Shown in pieces: positions 44,098-53,270 of a stretch of 64,000 nt of DNA. This DNA comes from JABJOR01 sp965603075 (GTDB lineage Bacteria > Pseudomonadota > Alphaproteobacteria > Rhodospirillales > Casp-alpha2): the NCBI GenBank assembly GCA_965603075.1, contig CBFDBO010000003.1, forward strand, positions 124,001-188,000. Reading direction: 5' to 3'. Under the pieces are notes generated by a model, which searched no databases, had not been told where the DNA came from, and was given only the letters and a program-made list of their open reading frames with translations. The translations under genes and the position numbers were made by a program. The number at the start of each line of letters is the position of its first letter. Positions within the stretch are counted from its first letter, which is position 1.

Positions 44098-46155
44098 TTA
44101 CCATTTATACGTTAGGAACAGAATACTCGTGATGATCATCGTTAAAATAATAGAAAACATTGCCGCAGCTTTTTGACCTGATAACAGCAACTTTTTGTCT
44201 TGCGAACCATCGTTTGCCCCCATTTCATCAATTTCTACCTCTGCGGTATTATATTCTTTTCGGGCTTCTAAAAACCCTGTTTCATCTTCTTGTCGTTGCT
44301 CTGTGTTATCGACTAAATCAAACAATTCCGGCAAACTGCCTTTACGAACCAATTGGGGAATTTCTTTTTCGATTATTCGCCGCGTCTTGCGGTTATTGTA
44401 AGTGCTAATCGCGGGACCTAATAACCCGCCAAACCAACTTGATAAACCATAAACGGGTGGAGTTTTTAGCTTCCATTGCAAAAATGCGAGTAAACTCAAA
44501 ATACCAATAATAGAGCGTTCTTTCTCAGGTAAAGCCATGGCACTGAGGTGAGGGTGAATATCTTCATTAAACCGCGCTCCAATAAATGCAGCAATATGCC
44601 TATCCATTGGATGAGTTTCATGCTCAACCGTCGACGCCGCTCTATCAATCGCAGGAAGTAATTCACCGATATTGGTAATAAACTCATCGATGATTAAGGG
44701 GCTCAAACACTGTAGGTGTTTATTCAATTCATAAAGGCATCGCTCTGGGCCGAACCCCATTTCATTAACTTTAAGATAGTTTTTGCATCTCAAATATTGG
44801 CGTTGCCATATTGCGTGACTAGGTACGCTAGAATATTGTGATTTGAACCAGACTTCGTAAAGTTCGCGTGTAACAACTTCCAACACGTCTTGTGGGTTTT
44901 GTTTGTTAAGTATATCAAAAGCAATAAGGGTTCCATAGGATTCAGGATGGAACGAGCGGTTCTTGTAGCGAATGGGACCTGTTGGGTCGAGCATGATACA
45001 GATTTTGGAAATAACAATTTCCTGTGAATGCTTTGGACCTGAACCTCTACTAGCCATCTCCATTAGTCCACTGATGCGCTCACCTAAGTCTTTATCATCC
45101 AATCCACGCCTAAGCCACTTTTCAAAAGTCTCGTCAGCTTTAATAGTTCTGAGCGCTTCATCAGGTGCGAGAGAGAAGGCGTATGCTAAAGTTCGTGGAT
45201 TTGAATGCGGGAAGTTTTGGAAAGTGTAAGCGCTTTTTGCCTTGAGCTGGCCTTTTCTCTGACCCGGTGTGTTTTTTCTGCCGTCTATCCAGATTTCAGC
45301 AATTTCGGGTGTCCAACGCGCATTTATATCATCACTTAATAATCCACGTAACATTTCAATGGCGGGTATGGGCACACGAATACCAGCACTAATTGCGGCA
45401 TAAGATCCTCGTTCAATTTTATCACTTAAAATGTCAAATAATGACATGTTCTGAACAGGGTTGCGCCCAAGCAGAATAATCATAATGGATACACCAAGAG
45501 CGTAGGAATCATCAAGTTCAGACCCACTGCCTCGCCCGATCGGTTCCGCTGTACAGCGCTCAATTGTTTCAAATGAGATAGGTTGGTCGTAACCAGCCGG
45601 TACCGTCACACACTCGCCCAAGACTAGATCCTGATAGGTATCATCCATAAAGAACATGTTATCGGGGCGAATGGCACGATGGGTGATTTCGTTTTCACCA
45701 AGGATTAAAAGTCCAGAGAGGCAGGGAGCCAAAATTCTGTTTACAATCTCATATTCACTTACGCGTGTAGCACCAGAAGCAACAAGATCTGTTAATCTAC
45801 CACCGTTAGGAAGATCATAAATCACGGCAATTCTTTTATCACCTGTCAAAGGCCATTCAATGACACCCCAATCAACCAATGGCATGATCCCCCGAGGAGC
45901 GGCTGATTTCAGTTTCATCATAGTGTCGATGCGGACAGGTAGCAAAGGATCACAGATGAGGGCAAAAACTTTCACATTCGCATCATGTGGATCGGTTACT
46001 TTATAGGCAGGCGCATTAGGAGAGTTTAAATGGGCTAGTGGTGACCCAGCATCTATCAGATACCGTTCTTTTAAAACGGTAGAATATTCTGCAGATGATG
46101 TGCCCAGTTCTTCCGGTACGTCTTCTGCTTCTAGGACTTCGGCTTGTTCTGCCAT
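44098..46155 (-). CDS. Tail-anchored pseudokinase-like protein
   Basis: A 685-residue protein with a kinase-like fold at about residues 20-300, but the catalytic residues are lost. The HRD loop reads THRAIRPDN (159-166), with Ala161 in place of the catalytic Asp and Arg163 in place of Lys. The DFG site reads LGECV (about 179-183), with no metal Asp. No VAIK Lys is evident near VKVFALIC. A long helical region (about 310-600) of unknown type follows, then an acidic linker and one C-terminal membrane segment (about 663-683). It should sit in the cytoplasm, anchored by its tail, likely a signalling scaffold. Its partner may be the membrane protein encoded just downstream. Confidence 0.72.
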   Translation of the reverse strand: MAEQAEVLEAEDVPEELGTSSAEYSTVLKERYLIDAGSPLAHLNSPNAPAYKVTDPHDANVKVFALICDPLLPVRIDTMMKLKSAAPRGIMPLVDWGVIEWPLTGDKRIAVIYDLPNGGRLTDLVASGATRVSEYEIVNRILAPCLSGLLILGENEITHRAIRPDNMFFMDDTYQDLVLGECVTVPAGYDQPISFETIERCTAEPIGRGSGSELDDSYALGVSIMIILLGRNPVQNMSLFDILSDKIERGSYAAISAGIRVPIPAIEMLRGLLSDDINARWTPEIAEIWIDGRKNTPGQRKGQLKAKSAYTFQNFPHSNPRTLAYAFSLAPDEALRTIKADETFEKWLRRGLDDKDLGERISGLMEMASRGSGPKHSQEIVISKICIMLDPTGPIRYKNRSFHPESYGTLIAFDILNKQNPQDVLEVVTRELYEVWFKSQYSSVPSHAIWQRQYLRCKNYLKVNEMGFGPERCLYELNKHLQCLSPLIIDEFITNIGELLPAIDRAASTVEHETHPMDRHIAAFIGARFNEDIHPHLSAMALPEKERSIIGILSLLAFLQWKLKTPPVYGLSSWFGGLLGPAISTYNNRKTRRIIEKEIPQLVRKGSLPELFDLVDNTEQRQEDETGFLEARKEYNTAEVEIDEMGANDGSQDKKLLLSGQKAAAMFSIILTMIITSILFLTYKW

Positions 46156-46452
46156 ACTACCCGTGTCCGGCTTTGCCGGCTATTGGCTAGAGTTAATCTG
46201 CCATAATTCTATAGCAGCATAAAAATATTATCGTTCAATTTTATCTTACCAGTTTTTCTAACTGGCTTCTAATCAATTAGGAATAGCGTGTTTAATCTCT
46301 GTATTTCTTCCTGTATATAACAAGAATCGTAGAATCTGGCAGTATTGCAAGTCTTTTTTACTTTTTTGTAAATAGAATTAACAAACTGGGTTTCAATATC
46401 ACCAGAAAAATGACCAATCTCAGGTTAATAATTTCGACAGAATGAGGCTCAA
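46156..46452. other. Divergent promoter region of pseudokinase and decarboxylase genes
   Basis: A 297-bp AT-rich gap. CCAGTT-TTTCT-AACTGG (46248-46264) is a small inverted repeat, and CCGGCTTTGCCGG stands next to the pseudokinase start. I see no clear promoter or gene. Confidence 0.4.
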
Positions 46453-47625
46453 ATGCTCAACCGGTATAAAAATTCAGACGACATGATCGCCCATTTAGCT
46501 CCAGAAGAAAGCGTTTATTGCATATGTGATAGTGCCCTTGAGAAGCGTGCTCGATGGTTCGTTGAGAATTTTGAGGGTGACGTCCTGTATGCTTTCAAAG
46601 CCAATCCCATCCGAGCGATTGTTGATGCTCTATATAAAGGGGGCATACGACATTTTGATACGGCCTCAATAAAAGAAATCTCCACCATCAATGAATGGTA
46701 CGATGATGGGCATACCTATTTCATGCACCCAGTCAAAGGGTTAAAAGCGACAGCAGTTGCTTGGCACAATCAAGGTGTCAGACATTTTGTGGTCGACCAT
46801 TTGGATGAAATAGAAAAATTTCATCAAATTTTACCAGAAGCAGGAATGGATGCAATTTTGATTGTTCGGATGGCGACACCGTCCGATGATGCGACTTTCA
46901 ATCTATCATCCAAGTTTGGTGTTGCACCGGAAGGTGTCGTTGAATTAATGCGCGCGATTACATCCCGTGGAATCCGAACGGGACTCTGCTTCCATGTAGG
47001 CTCGCAATGTGTCACGACGAAAGGGCATGCTGTCGCCTTAGATATCACCAAATCTATTTTAGATTTGGCACGCGGGGAAGGCATCGAAATAGCCTGTTTG
47101 GATGTGGGAGGGGGCTTTCCGGCTCCTTATCCAACGGGTGCTACGCCGCCGCCTCTGCAAGACTATCTCGATGTGGTCAGCGCAGGAGTGAACGCATTGT
47201 CCTTGCCGAATAATTGCCCCGTTATGTGCGAGCCAGGACGCGCATTGGTCGCCGAGGGAATGTCGGTGGTTACTCAAGTCACACTGAGAAAAGAGGGCAG
47301 TCTTTATCTCAGTGATGGTACCCATGGTACATTTGGTGGCGTTAAATTAGGTTTGAAGTTTCCTGTACGTGCCATCCGTCCCAATGCCATGCTATCGACT
47401 GAAACTACCCCTTTTACTATTTTTGGACCGACCTGTGACAGCACCGATATATTTCCTTATCAAATGCAATTACCAAAAGATATAGCAACGGGGGATTGGT
47501 TAGAACTAGGTTTGCTCGGTGCTTACGGCCCCGCTGTTGCCTCAGACTTTAACGGTTTCAAACCAAATCAGTTTTGTTATGTGGATGAAGGTTTTGACCC
47601 GGACGCGTCGACGGTTTACGTGTAA
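46453..47625 (+). CDS. Fold-III PLP decarboxylase (ornithine/lysine decarboxylase-like)
   Basis: A 390-residue alanine-racemase-fold enzyme. K49 in YAFKANP binds PLP, HVGSQ and DVGGGFPAPY are the cofactor/phosphate segments, EPGR is at 260-263, and the catalytic Cys is C328 in GPTCDSTD. This pattern is closest to eukaryotic-type ornithine decarboxylase, giving putrescine, but lysine or diaminopimelate-related specificities share it. There are no other polyamine genes nearby. TGAGG upstream of the ATG is the RBS. Confidence 0.88.
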   Translation: MLNRYKNSDDMIAHLAPEESVYCICDSALEKRARWFVENFEGDVLYAFKANPIRAIVDALYKGGIRHFDTASIKEISTINEWYDDGHTYFMHPVKGLKATAVAWHNQGVRHFVVDHLDEIEKFHQILPEAGMDAILIVRMATPSDDATFNLSSKFGVAPEGVVELMRAITSRGIRTGLCFHVGSQCVTTKGHAVALDITKSILDLARGEGIEIACLDVGGGFPAPYPTGATPPPLQDYLDVVSAGVNALSLPNNCPVMCEPGRALVAEGMSVVTQVTLRKEGSLYLSDGTHGTFGGVKLGLKFPVRAIRPNAMLSTETTPFTIFGPTCDSTDIFPYQMQLPKDIATGDWLELGLLGAYGPAVASDFNGFKPNQFCYVDEGFDPDASTVYV

Positions 47626-47736
47626 TTGGCATCTTTGCCATTATCGTTGAAGACGTTGGCATTACGGGGATGGCAAGCGAGCGGTTGAAAAAAACGGGAA
47701 TAAAGGGTGAGCTAAAAACTTAAAATTGTATTTTTG

Positions 47737-47765
47737 TTGACCAATACCAAAACCAGTGTTACATA
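47737..47765 (+). promoter_or_regulatory. Candidate promoter upstream of a short leader ORF
   Basis: TTGACC (47737-47742) and TACATA (47760-47765) are 17 bp apart. Transcription would begin about seven bases later, right at the ATG at 47773. The gene served would be the unknown ORF at 47915. Confidence 0.45.
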
Positions 47766-47772
47766 GCTCTCC

Positions 47773-47820
47773 ATGAAAACAACATCGAAAACAACAACAT
47801 CGAAACGAATGCGGGCCTAA
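47773..47820 (+). CDS. Putative 15-residue leader peptide
   Basis: ATG at 47773 opens a 15-codon frame, MKTTSKTTTSKRMRA, rich in Thr, Ser and Lys, then TAA. It lies between a candidate promoter and two overlapping inverted repeats: GCGGG/CCCGC (47811-47825) and CGCAG/CTGCG (47823-47846). The arrangement resembles an attenuation leader, but no U tract follows and the start would be almost leaderless. Confidence 0.25.
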   Translation: MKTTSKTTTSKRMRA

Positions 47821-47914
47821 CCCGCAGATGTAGGCCTATGCCTGCGCCATTTAAATAAAGCCAATTTAAATAAAATCGTTTCCCGTTAGTTGAGTTTTCA
47901 AGAAAGTTGTTATC

Positions 47915-48319
47915 ATGTCTCCCCAAATCTTTCCCGCGCGTTCGTTAGTTGAATCTCCCGTTTGTCATGTTGGTTGCGTTGATCACGTTGATCAAATCTG
48001 TGAAGAACAGTGTGATAACCGGACGCTTCATATGCGGGTACAGATAGATGCCGTTCCCAGCACGGAATTTATTCACCTGCTGAGCCACGTTATTGAACAG
48101 AAAATTCCCGAGGCAAAATTATTAGTGATGGTTGAGGGGCAATCAATCATCATTCGGGTCCACCATTGCCAGATAAAAGTATTCCAATGCGATACGTTAG
48201 CTTACCGTATTGCCCGTTTGGCAGGGGTTCGACACTTGCAGACAACACTCAATCTTACCCAAGGGCCAGCTCTCTACGCAGGAAATTTCCGAGGTCGTTC
48301 AGATACAGTTATTGAATGA
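47915..48319 (+). CDS. Protein of unknown function
   Basis: I do not recognise this 134-residue protein. It has six or seven cysteines, clustered near residues 18-33 (CHVGCVDHV and CEEQC), and a mixed alpha/beta C-terminal part. There is no signal peptide or membrane segment. The Cys/His-rich N-terminus might bind metal. It is convergent with purA (9-bp gap), and no shared operon is seen. Its start could shift, because ATG 47915 has only a weak RBS. Confidence 0.5.
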   Translation: MSPQIFPARSLVESPVCHVGCVDHVDQICEEQCDNRTLHMRVQIDAVPSTEFIHLLSHVIEQKIPEAKLLVMVEGQSIIIRVHHCQIKVFQCDTLAYRIARLAGVRHLQTTLNLTQGPALYAGNFRGRSDTVIE

Positions 48320-48328
48320 AGACTTAGC

Positions 48329-49636
48329 TTAATCCTCGAATGGATTGTGAACCAAGATTGTATCATCACGTTCCGGACTGGTTGATAATAATGCAACCGG
48401 AGCACCGATTAATTCCTCAATGCGACGAATATACTTAATGGCTGATGCTGGTAAATCTGCCCATGTGCGTGCGCCATAGGTGATCTCGCTCCAACCTTCC
48501 ATGGTTTCGTAAATGGGTTCTACGCGTTCCTGACGCAAGGTAGAAGCCGGAAGGTGATCGAATACTTCACCGTCAATATTATACCCTGTGCAGACTTTAA
48601 GCTCATCCATGCCATCCAATACGTCTAGCTTTGTAAGGGCTATGCCCGTAATGCCATTGACACGGACGGCCTGACGAACCAAAACCGCATCAAACCAACC
48701 ACAGCGGCGCGCCCGTCCGGTGACCGTGCCGAATTCATGCCCTCGTTCGCCAAGGCCCTGTCCAACATCATCGAATAATTCAGTTGGGAAAGGACCGCTG
48801 CCGACGCGTGTGGTATAGGCCTTGGTGATACCCAGAACATAATCAATTGCATTGGGGCCTTGCCCTGTACCTGTGGCGGCCTGAGCGGCCACAACATTAG
48901 AGGATGTTACATATGGGTATGTGCCGTGATCGATATCCAACATGGTACCTTGCGCGCCTTCGTACAAAATACGTTTTCCCGCGCGGCGCGCATCATCCAG
49001 TAATTTCCATACAACATCTATGTAGGGGGTAATATGGGGGGTGATTTCTTCTAATTCTTTCAACAGAGCAACTCGATTGATCTCTTCTCTACCCATTCCC
49101 CGTAACAATGTGTTGTGGTGGGTGAGCAGTGCATCCATCTTGGCGTCCAACAATTCTGGATCAAGCAAATCACCAACGCGAATAGCGCGGCGGGCAACTT
49201 TGTCTTCATAGGCTGGGCCAATACCACGGCCTGTTGTGCCAATTTTACCGATCTTGCCGTTGCTGTCACTGGCGGCTTCTTCACGAGCTAGATCAAGATT
49301 ACGGTGAAGGGGTAAAATCAAGACAGCATTTTCTGCAATGCGGAAATTCTCTGGTGTAATAGTGACCCCCTGATCACGCAAAGTTTTAATCTCAGTCAGC
49401 AACCACCACGGATCGACCACAACACCGTTACCAATAACTGAGAGTTTCCCAGGACGAACTATGCCAGAGGGCAATAGGCTTAATTTATAGACGGTGCCAT
49501 TAATAACCAGCGTATGTCCGGCGTTATGTCCCCCTTGAAATCGAGCAACAACATCTGCGCGCTCAGATAACAAATCTACAATCTTTCCTTTGCCTTCGTC
49601 GCCCCATTGTGAGCCGACTACAACTACATTCGCCAT
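48329..49636 (-). CDS. purA: Adenylosuccinate synthetase
   Basis: A 435-residue GTP-dependent enzyme joining IMP and aspartate in AMP synthesis. The phosphate loop GSQWGDEGKGKIVD is at the N-terminus with the catalytic Asp, and GGHNAGHT, the IMP-binding GTTGRGIGPAYEDK and the TRVGSGPFPTEL segment are all intact. Length is standard. It starts six bases after the hisZ stop, so the two are co-transcribed, a usual alphaproteobacterial arrangement. Confidence 0.98.
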   Translation of the reverse strand: MANVVVVGSQWGDEGKGKIVDLLSERADVVARFQGGHNAGHTLVINGTVYKLSLLPSGIVRPGKLSVIGNGVVVDPWWLLTEIKTLRDQGVTITPENFRIAENAVLILPLHRNLDLAREEAASDSNGKIGKIGTTGRGIGPAYEDKVARRAIRVGDLLDPELLDAKMDALLTHHNTLLRGMGREEINRVALLKELEEITPHITPYIDVVWKLLDDARRAGKRILYEGAQGTMLDIDHGTYPYVTSSNVVAAQAATGTGQGPNAIDYVLGITKAYTTRVGSGPFPTELFDDVGQGLGERGHEFGTVTGRARRCGWFDAVLVRQAVRVNGITGIALTKLDVLDGMDELKVCTGYNIDGEVFDHLPASTLRQERVEPIYETMEGWSEITYGARTWADLPASAIKYIRRIEELIGAPVALLSTSPERDDTILVHNPFED

Positions 49637-49642
49637 CGTGTT

Positions 49643-50827
49643 TTAGTCCTTCTGTTTTTCGCTTAAGGCAATAATATCGCCATTTTCTATTATGTGAGTA
49701 CAGGCCATACGTTTGGCCTCAGCTTGCAGATTACTCTGATCATCCAAGCCCTGTAGCGTTACCCAACCTTCAGAGCGCAGATTGGTTGCGATTATTGAGG
49801 GGGTGTCTTTTGGAATATAAATTTTGTTGCTCGTGCTGGGTTCTGCAATGGCCCGTAAGACGGTATCCATGAAAAGCGTCAGCCCAGTGGAGGGTTCGCC
49901 TTCGTCGGTTATATAGCGTCCACCCGTTCCCAATTCGCCACGACCGCCACGGGTAAAGAACGTAAAGGTCGTTCCTGTATGATATTCCCATCCTCTGTTT
50001 TCGATCAAATCGATGGTCAATGGTAAATCAGGTGCTTCGGTACGAATAGCCTCAACAATAGCCTTGAGGGCGCTGCATTCTGATCGTGCAGCATCGCCCA
50101 AAGAAAGTGTATTAAGGGCTTCTAATGTATTCTCTGCTGGACCTGTTGCGGCAAGTAATTTGGAAAACAGTTCGGCACTATCGCTGCCAATGATATCAGC
50201 CATCCGCTTGATATCCCCGGCGTCCTTACGATCAAGGACATTGCGTAATTGTTGAATATTTTCGTCTGACATTTCCATGTCACGGCAAAGCGCTGGGACC
50301 AGTGTGGGCAAACACAAATCAACTGACATATTCTTTAATCCCAAGCGACTTAAAACCGATGAAGCCATCAAGATGATTTCTGCGTCCGCCAAAGGAGTAT
50401 CAGCACCAATTAATTCCGCACCAACCTGCCCAAATTGTCGGTCAGCGCGCAATTGTGTGCCTTTAACCCGCAGGATTTGCCCGCTGTAGCTTAAGCGTAG
50501 GGGGCGAGGCGCATTACGCAGGCGGGTGGTCGCAATACGGGCTACTTGGGGCGTCATATCAGCCCGTAAACCCATCATGCGTTGAGATATGGGATCCATC
50601 AATCGGAAAGTTTGTTCCGTCATGGCCGTTCCCGGCCCCCCTAGAAGGTTTTGCTCAAATTCTAAAAGCGGCGGTTTAACGCGCTCATAACCATAGGACC
50701 CAAAGGTACCAACAACCTGTTCTGCTATATTTGCTTCAAAGGCAGCAAAGGGGGGTAACACATCACTCATGCCAGCAGGCAGCAGTGCTTTGTCAGCTTT
50801 TTGGGTGTTATCGTTGGATGGTTCCAT
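49643..50827 (-). CDS. hisZ: ATP phosphoribosyltransferase regulatory subunit
   Basis: A 394-residue HisRS-like paralogue without the anticodon-binding domain. It has the class-II synthetase motif 2/3 elements (MGLRADMTPQVARIAT, FGQVGAELIG) but not a working synthetase. It pairs with a short HisG to catalyse and regulate the first step of histidine synthesis. hisG is not in the window. A long hairpin stands 40 bp upstream of its start. Confidence 0.93.
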   Translation of the reverse strand: MEPSNDNTQKADKALLPAGMSDVLPPFAAFEANIAEQVVGTFGSYGYERVKPPLLEFEQNLLGGPGTAMTEQTFRLMDPISQRMMGLRADMTPQVARIATTRLRNAPRPLRLSYSGQILRVKGTQLRADRQFGQVGAELIGADTPLADAEIILMASSVLSRLGLKNMSVDLCLPTLVPALCRDMEMSDENIQQLRNVLDRKDAGDIKRMADIIGSDSAELFSKLLAATGPAENTLEALNTLSLGDAARSECSALKAIVEAIRTEAPDLPLTIDLIENRGWEYHTGTTFTFFTRGGRGELGTGGRYITDEGEPSTGLTLFMDTVLRAIAEPSTSNKIYIPKDTPSIIATNLRSEGWVTLQGLDDQSNLQAEAKRMACTHIIENGDIIALSEKQKD

Positions 50828-50866
50828 CGTTCAGTACTTGCCGGATTTCTATGTCATTAATATTTC

Positions 50867-50902
50867 TGTGCCACAGTCCGGAAGAATTGTCCGTGTGGCA
50901 CA
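50867..50902 (-). promoter_or_regulatory. Long hairpin upstream of hisZ-purA
   Basis: TGTGCCACA pairs with TGTGGCACA (9 bp), followed after a three-base bulge by CGGA pairing with TCCG around a seven-base loop. It lies between the upstream MFS gene stop and the hisZ start (50827). It may terminate MFS transcription or structure the hisZ leader; there is no clear U tract on either strand. Confidence 0.55.
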
Positions 50903-50968
50903 TAGTCCTAACCGTTTTAGCCCTAAACAGCAAGACCTAGGAGACATGTTCTGACTTGAATTTTATGA

Positions 50969-52204
50969 TTAATTTACGTCAATAGGTGATGAACCAATAA
51001 GATATTTGATAACGATGGGTCCAAGTAAAGTCAGACTGGCAATAGAACCAAATGCCCACGCCCACGCTAGCGGGTTTTTCTCTCCACCAGATTGATCAAG
51101 AACGAGACCAAAAATAATGGGTCCCACAGCCGCTCCAAGAAACCCGATAACTGAATAAAAGGATATTGTAATCCCTTTGTATTTGGGTTCGGCAACGTAA
51201 ATGAGGCCGGAGCTGATCGCGGATGAATCACTGGCGATTGTCATACTGAAGATAAAAGCGACACAGATAACGATAAGAAAGGGTGCCGTACTTATGGCCC
51301 CAAACAAGATGCCCGTTATTGCTGATATAATCATAAAGACCGTTATGATGAATTGTCGCCCTTTGCGTTGGGCTACTTCATTAATAAATACACTGGCAGG
51401 CAGGGCCGCAATAGAAATAAAGGCTGCTATTGTACCCAACGACCAATCTATGCCGACGGCTTCGGGCGATTGGAGCGTTTTGTTGAATATAAAAAAGGGG
51501 ATGAGCCACGATGAAAAAGCGACGAGCTCCATATTATGCAAACCATAGATAATTGAGAACCCGATAACCCGTCGGTTTTTTAAAACGGGATTAAAATCAA
51601 AAACATGGTTCTTCTTTTTTACTTTGGGTGGTGGAGAAGAGGGGATTGCGACCAAAGATATTATTGCCGCTATTAACGGTCCGATTGCAGCAATGACAAA
51701 TGTCCATTGCCATCCGATCATCGGTTCTAGTTTAAGGGTTAAAAAATAAGATAACCCAGCAGCAAGATAAAAGGTTGCCGTATAAAAGGATGTTCCCCGA
51801 CTACGATATTTTTCCGGTAAATGATCCGTTAGTATCTTAAGGCCGGGCATGTAGGTGCCACCCAAAGCCAATCCTTGTAAAAACCGCCAAAATGCTGCGG
51901 TGTAGAAATCTTGGGCTGTAAAGGCAAACAAAATTCCAGCGAAGAATCCAATAAGCAAGCTGATGATAAAAATTGGCTTGGCATTTAGCTTGTCGGTAAT
52001 AGCACTTAAAAAAGCAACGCCGATCAATTCACCAGCAAAGAATAATCCGCTAATGGTCCCCGCTTCGGCGTTGCTAATGTGCCAACTGTCTTGAAAGACG
52101 TGTATCATTGATGGAAATGTTGACAATGACAGCATACTTAAGATTTCTATGAAGCAGGCTGTTACGATCAATGCCAAGGGGGTTCGCAATCTATTATTCA
52201 TCAA
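50969..52204 (-). CDS. MFS transporter at the end of the arsR operon
   Basis: A 411-residue inner-membrane protein with about 12 membrane segments and the MFS core: SNAEAGTISGLFFAGELIGVAFLSAITDKL in the helix 2-3 region, then GLALGGTYMPGLKIL. It starts 25 bp after the permease stop, so it belongs to the arsR-permease transcript. This suggests export of a related metal(loid) or organoarsenical, or of another toxic compound. No ArsJ partner (GAPDH gene) is present. Confidence 0.8.
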   Translation of the reverse strand: MMNNRLRTPLALIVTACFIEILSMLSLSTFPSMIHVFQDSWHISNAEAGTISGLFFAGELIGVAFLSAITDKLNAKPIFIISLLIGFFAGILFAFTAQDFYTAAFWRFLQGLALGGTYMPGLKILTDHLPEKYRSRGTSFYTATFYLAAGLSYFLTLKLEPMIGWQWTFVIAAIGPLIAAIISLVAIPSSPPPKVKKKNHVFDFNPVLKNRRVIGFSIIYGLHNMELVAFSSWLIPFFIFNKTLQSPEAVGIDWSLGTIAAFISIAALPASVFINEVAQRKGRQFIITVFMIISAITGILFGAISTAPFLIVICVAFIFSMTIASDSSAISSGLIYVAEPKYKGITISFYSVIGFLGAAVGPIIFGLVLDQSGGEKNPLAWAWAFGSIASLTLLGPIVIKYLIGSSPIDVN

Positions 52205-52229
52205 TTTAAAGTCTTATAATGACATGATT

Positions 52230-53270
52230 TTAAAGGAAGAATTGATAGATACTCGCCGCCAACATGGCGCCCGTGGCCGCCAGCAATAAATACCAGCCAA
52301 ATACGGCGCGACGGACCAGTACAAAGACAGCGATGGCCGCGGGGATTGAAGTGATGCCGCCGCCCAGCAAGAAACCCAGTGCCGCGCCGGGTGCCATTCC
52401 CATATCCATAAGTCGTGCCATTAAGGGAATAGCGGCGTATCCGTTTAAATAGGCAGGGACGCTGGCCAACACCGAAACAGGGATTGTCCACCAATATCCA
52501 CCGCCAAGTAGATCGGTAATAAGCGTTGCTGGTACATATATCATCATCTGGCTTTCTATGATAAATGCGATGGTCAACCATTTACCCAGAAACAAACTTG
52601 TTTCACGTGAAACAATGACAAATGAAGCTCTGCGTTCTGGGGTCTGCCAGAACTTCCAATGAATTTCAGTATCAGTTGGGCTGTTGCATGAGCTATCGCA
52701 ACAACTGTTCAGAGCCGCCCCCCGCAAAGGATCGTTAAATAATCCACCTGCCAAAGCAAAGTGCGTGGCAAAGCCAGCCATTAAGCCAATGCCGATAGTC
52801 GAAACGGTTTTGACCAGTGTGAATGAAAGACCCAATGAAGCCGTACTCAGAATAAACATCTCCGGATCCATTAATGGAGAGCTAATCCAAAAAGCCATAA
52901 CGGGAGCAAGGGGAACACCCGCCGCCAGCAACCCAGCAATAACGGGGATAACCCCACACGAGCAAAATGGAGAAAGGGCGCCAAACAAGGCAGCCATGGT
53001 AATCATACGGATTGGATTACCCGTAAAAACACGTGCAATAGCCGCGTCTGCATTGGTGGCTTTTGCCGCGGCCGCCATTAATACAGATAATGCTAGGAAC
53101 GGTGATATGCTAATCAATGACCATCCGGTAAATTCAATGGCGGGGATTAATTGTCCCGGATTGATAAGGGTTATGATCGCTAATAAAGCTACGATGCCTA
53201 CTAAAACACGATCAACTTTTTTAAAAAGCGATAAGGAAAGATTTGAAAGGGAAGGGACTTGTGTGTTCAT
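52230..53270 (-). CDS. ArsP/SO_0444-type permease (metal or organoarsenical efflux)
   Basis: A 346-residue inner-membrane protein with about 8-10 membrane segments. Residues 101-109 read PFCSCGVIP (C103, C105), the hallmark of this permease family. A soluble loop near 188-200 has CCDSSC (C190, C191, C195), a metal-binding look. Relatives expel Cu/Zn or trivalent organoarsenicals. Its start overlaps the arsR-like stop by four bases (ATGA), so translation is coupled. The metal preference is not fixed by sequence. Confidence 0.85.
   Translation of the reverse strand: MNTQVPSLSNLSLSLFKKVDRVLVGIVALLAIITLINPGQLIPAIEFTGWSLISISPFLALSVLMAAAAKATNADAAIARVFTGNPIRMITMAALFGALSPFCSCGVIPVIAGLLAAGVPLAPVMAFWISSPLMDPEMFILSTASLGLSFTLVKTVSTIGIGLMAGFATHFALAGGLFNDPLRGAALNSCCDSSCNSPTDTEIHWKFWQTPERRASFVIVSRETSLFLGKWLTIAFIIESQMMIYVPATLITDLLGGGYWWTIPVSVLASVPAYLNGYAAIPLMARLMDMGMAPGAALGFLLGGGITSIPAAIAVFVLVRRAVFGWYLLLAATGAMLAASIYQFFL

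Larger units (their letters stand above)
47626..47914. other. Gap between decarboxylase gene and unknown ORF
   Basis: A 289-bp gap. It has a short TGGCA/TGCCA hairpin after the decarboxylase stop, the promoter-like pair at 47737-47765, the 15-codon leader frame and two overlapping inverted repeats (47811-47846). Confidence 0.4.
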
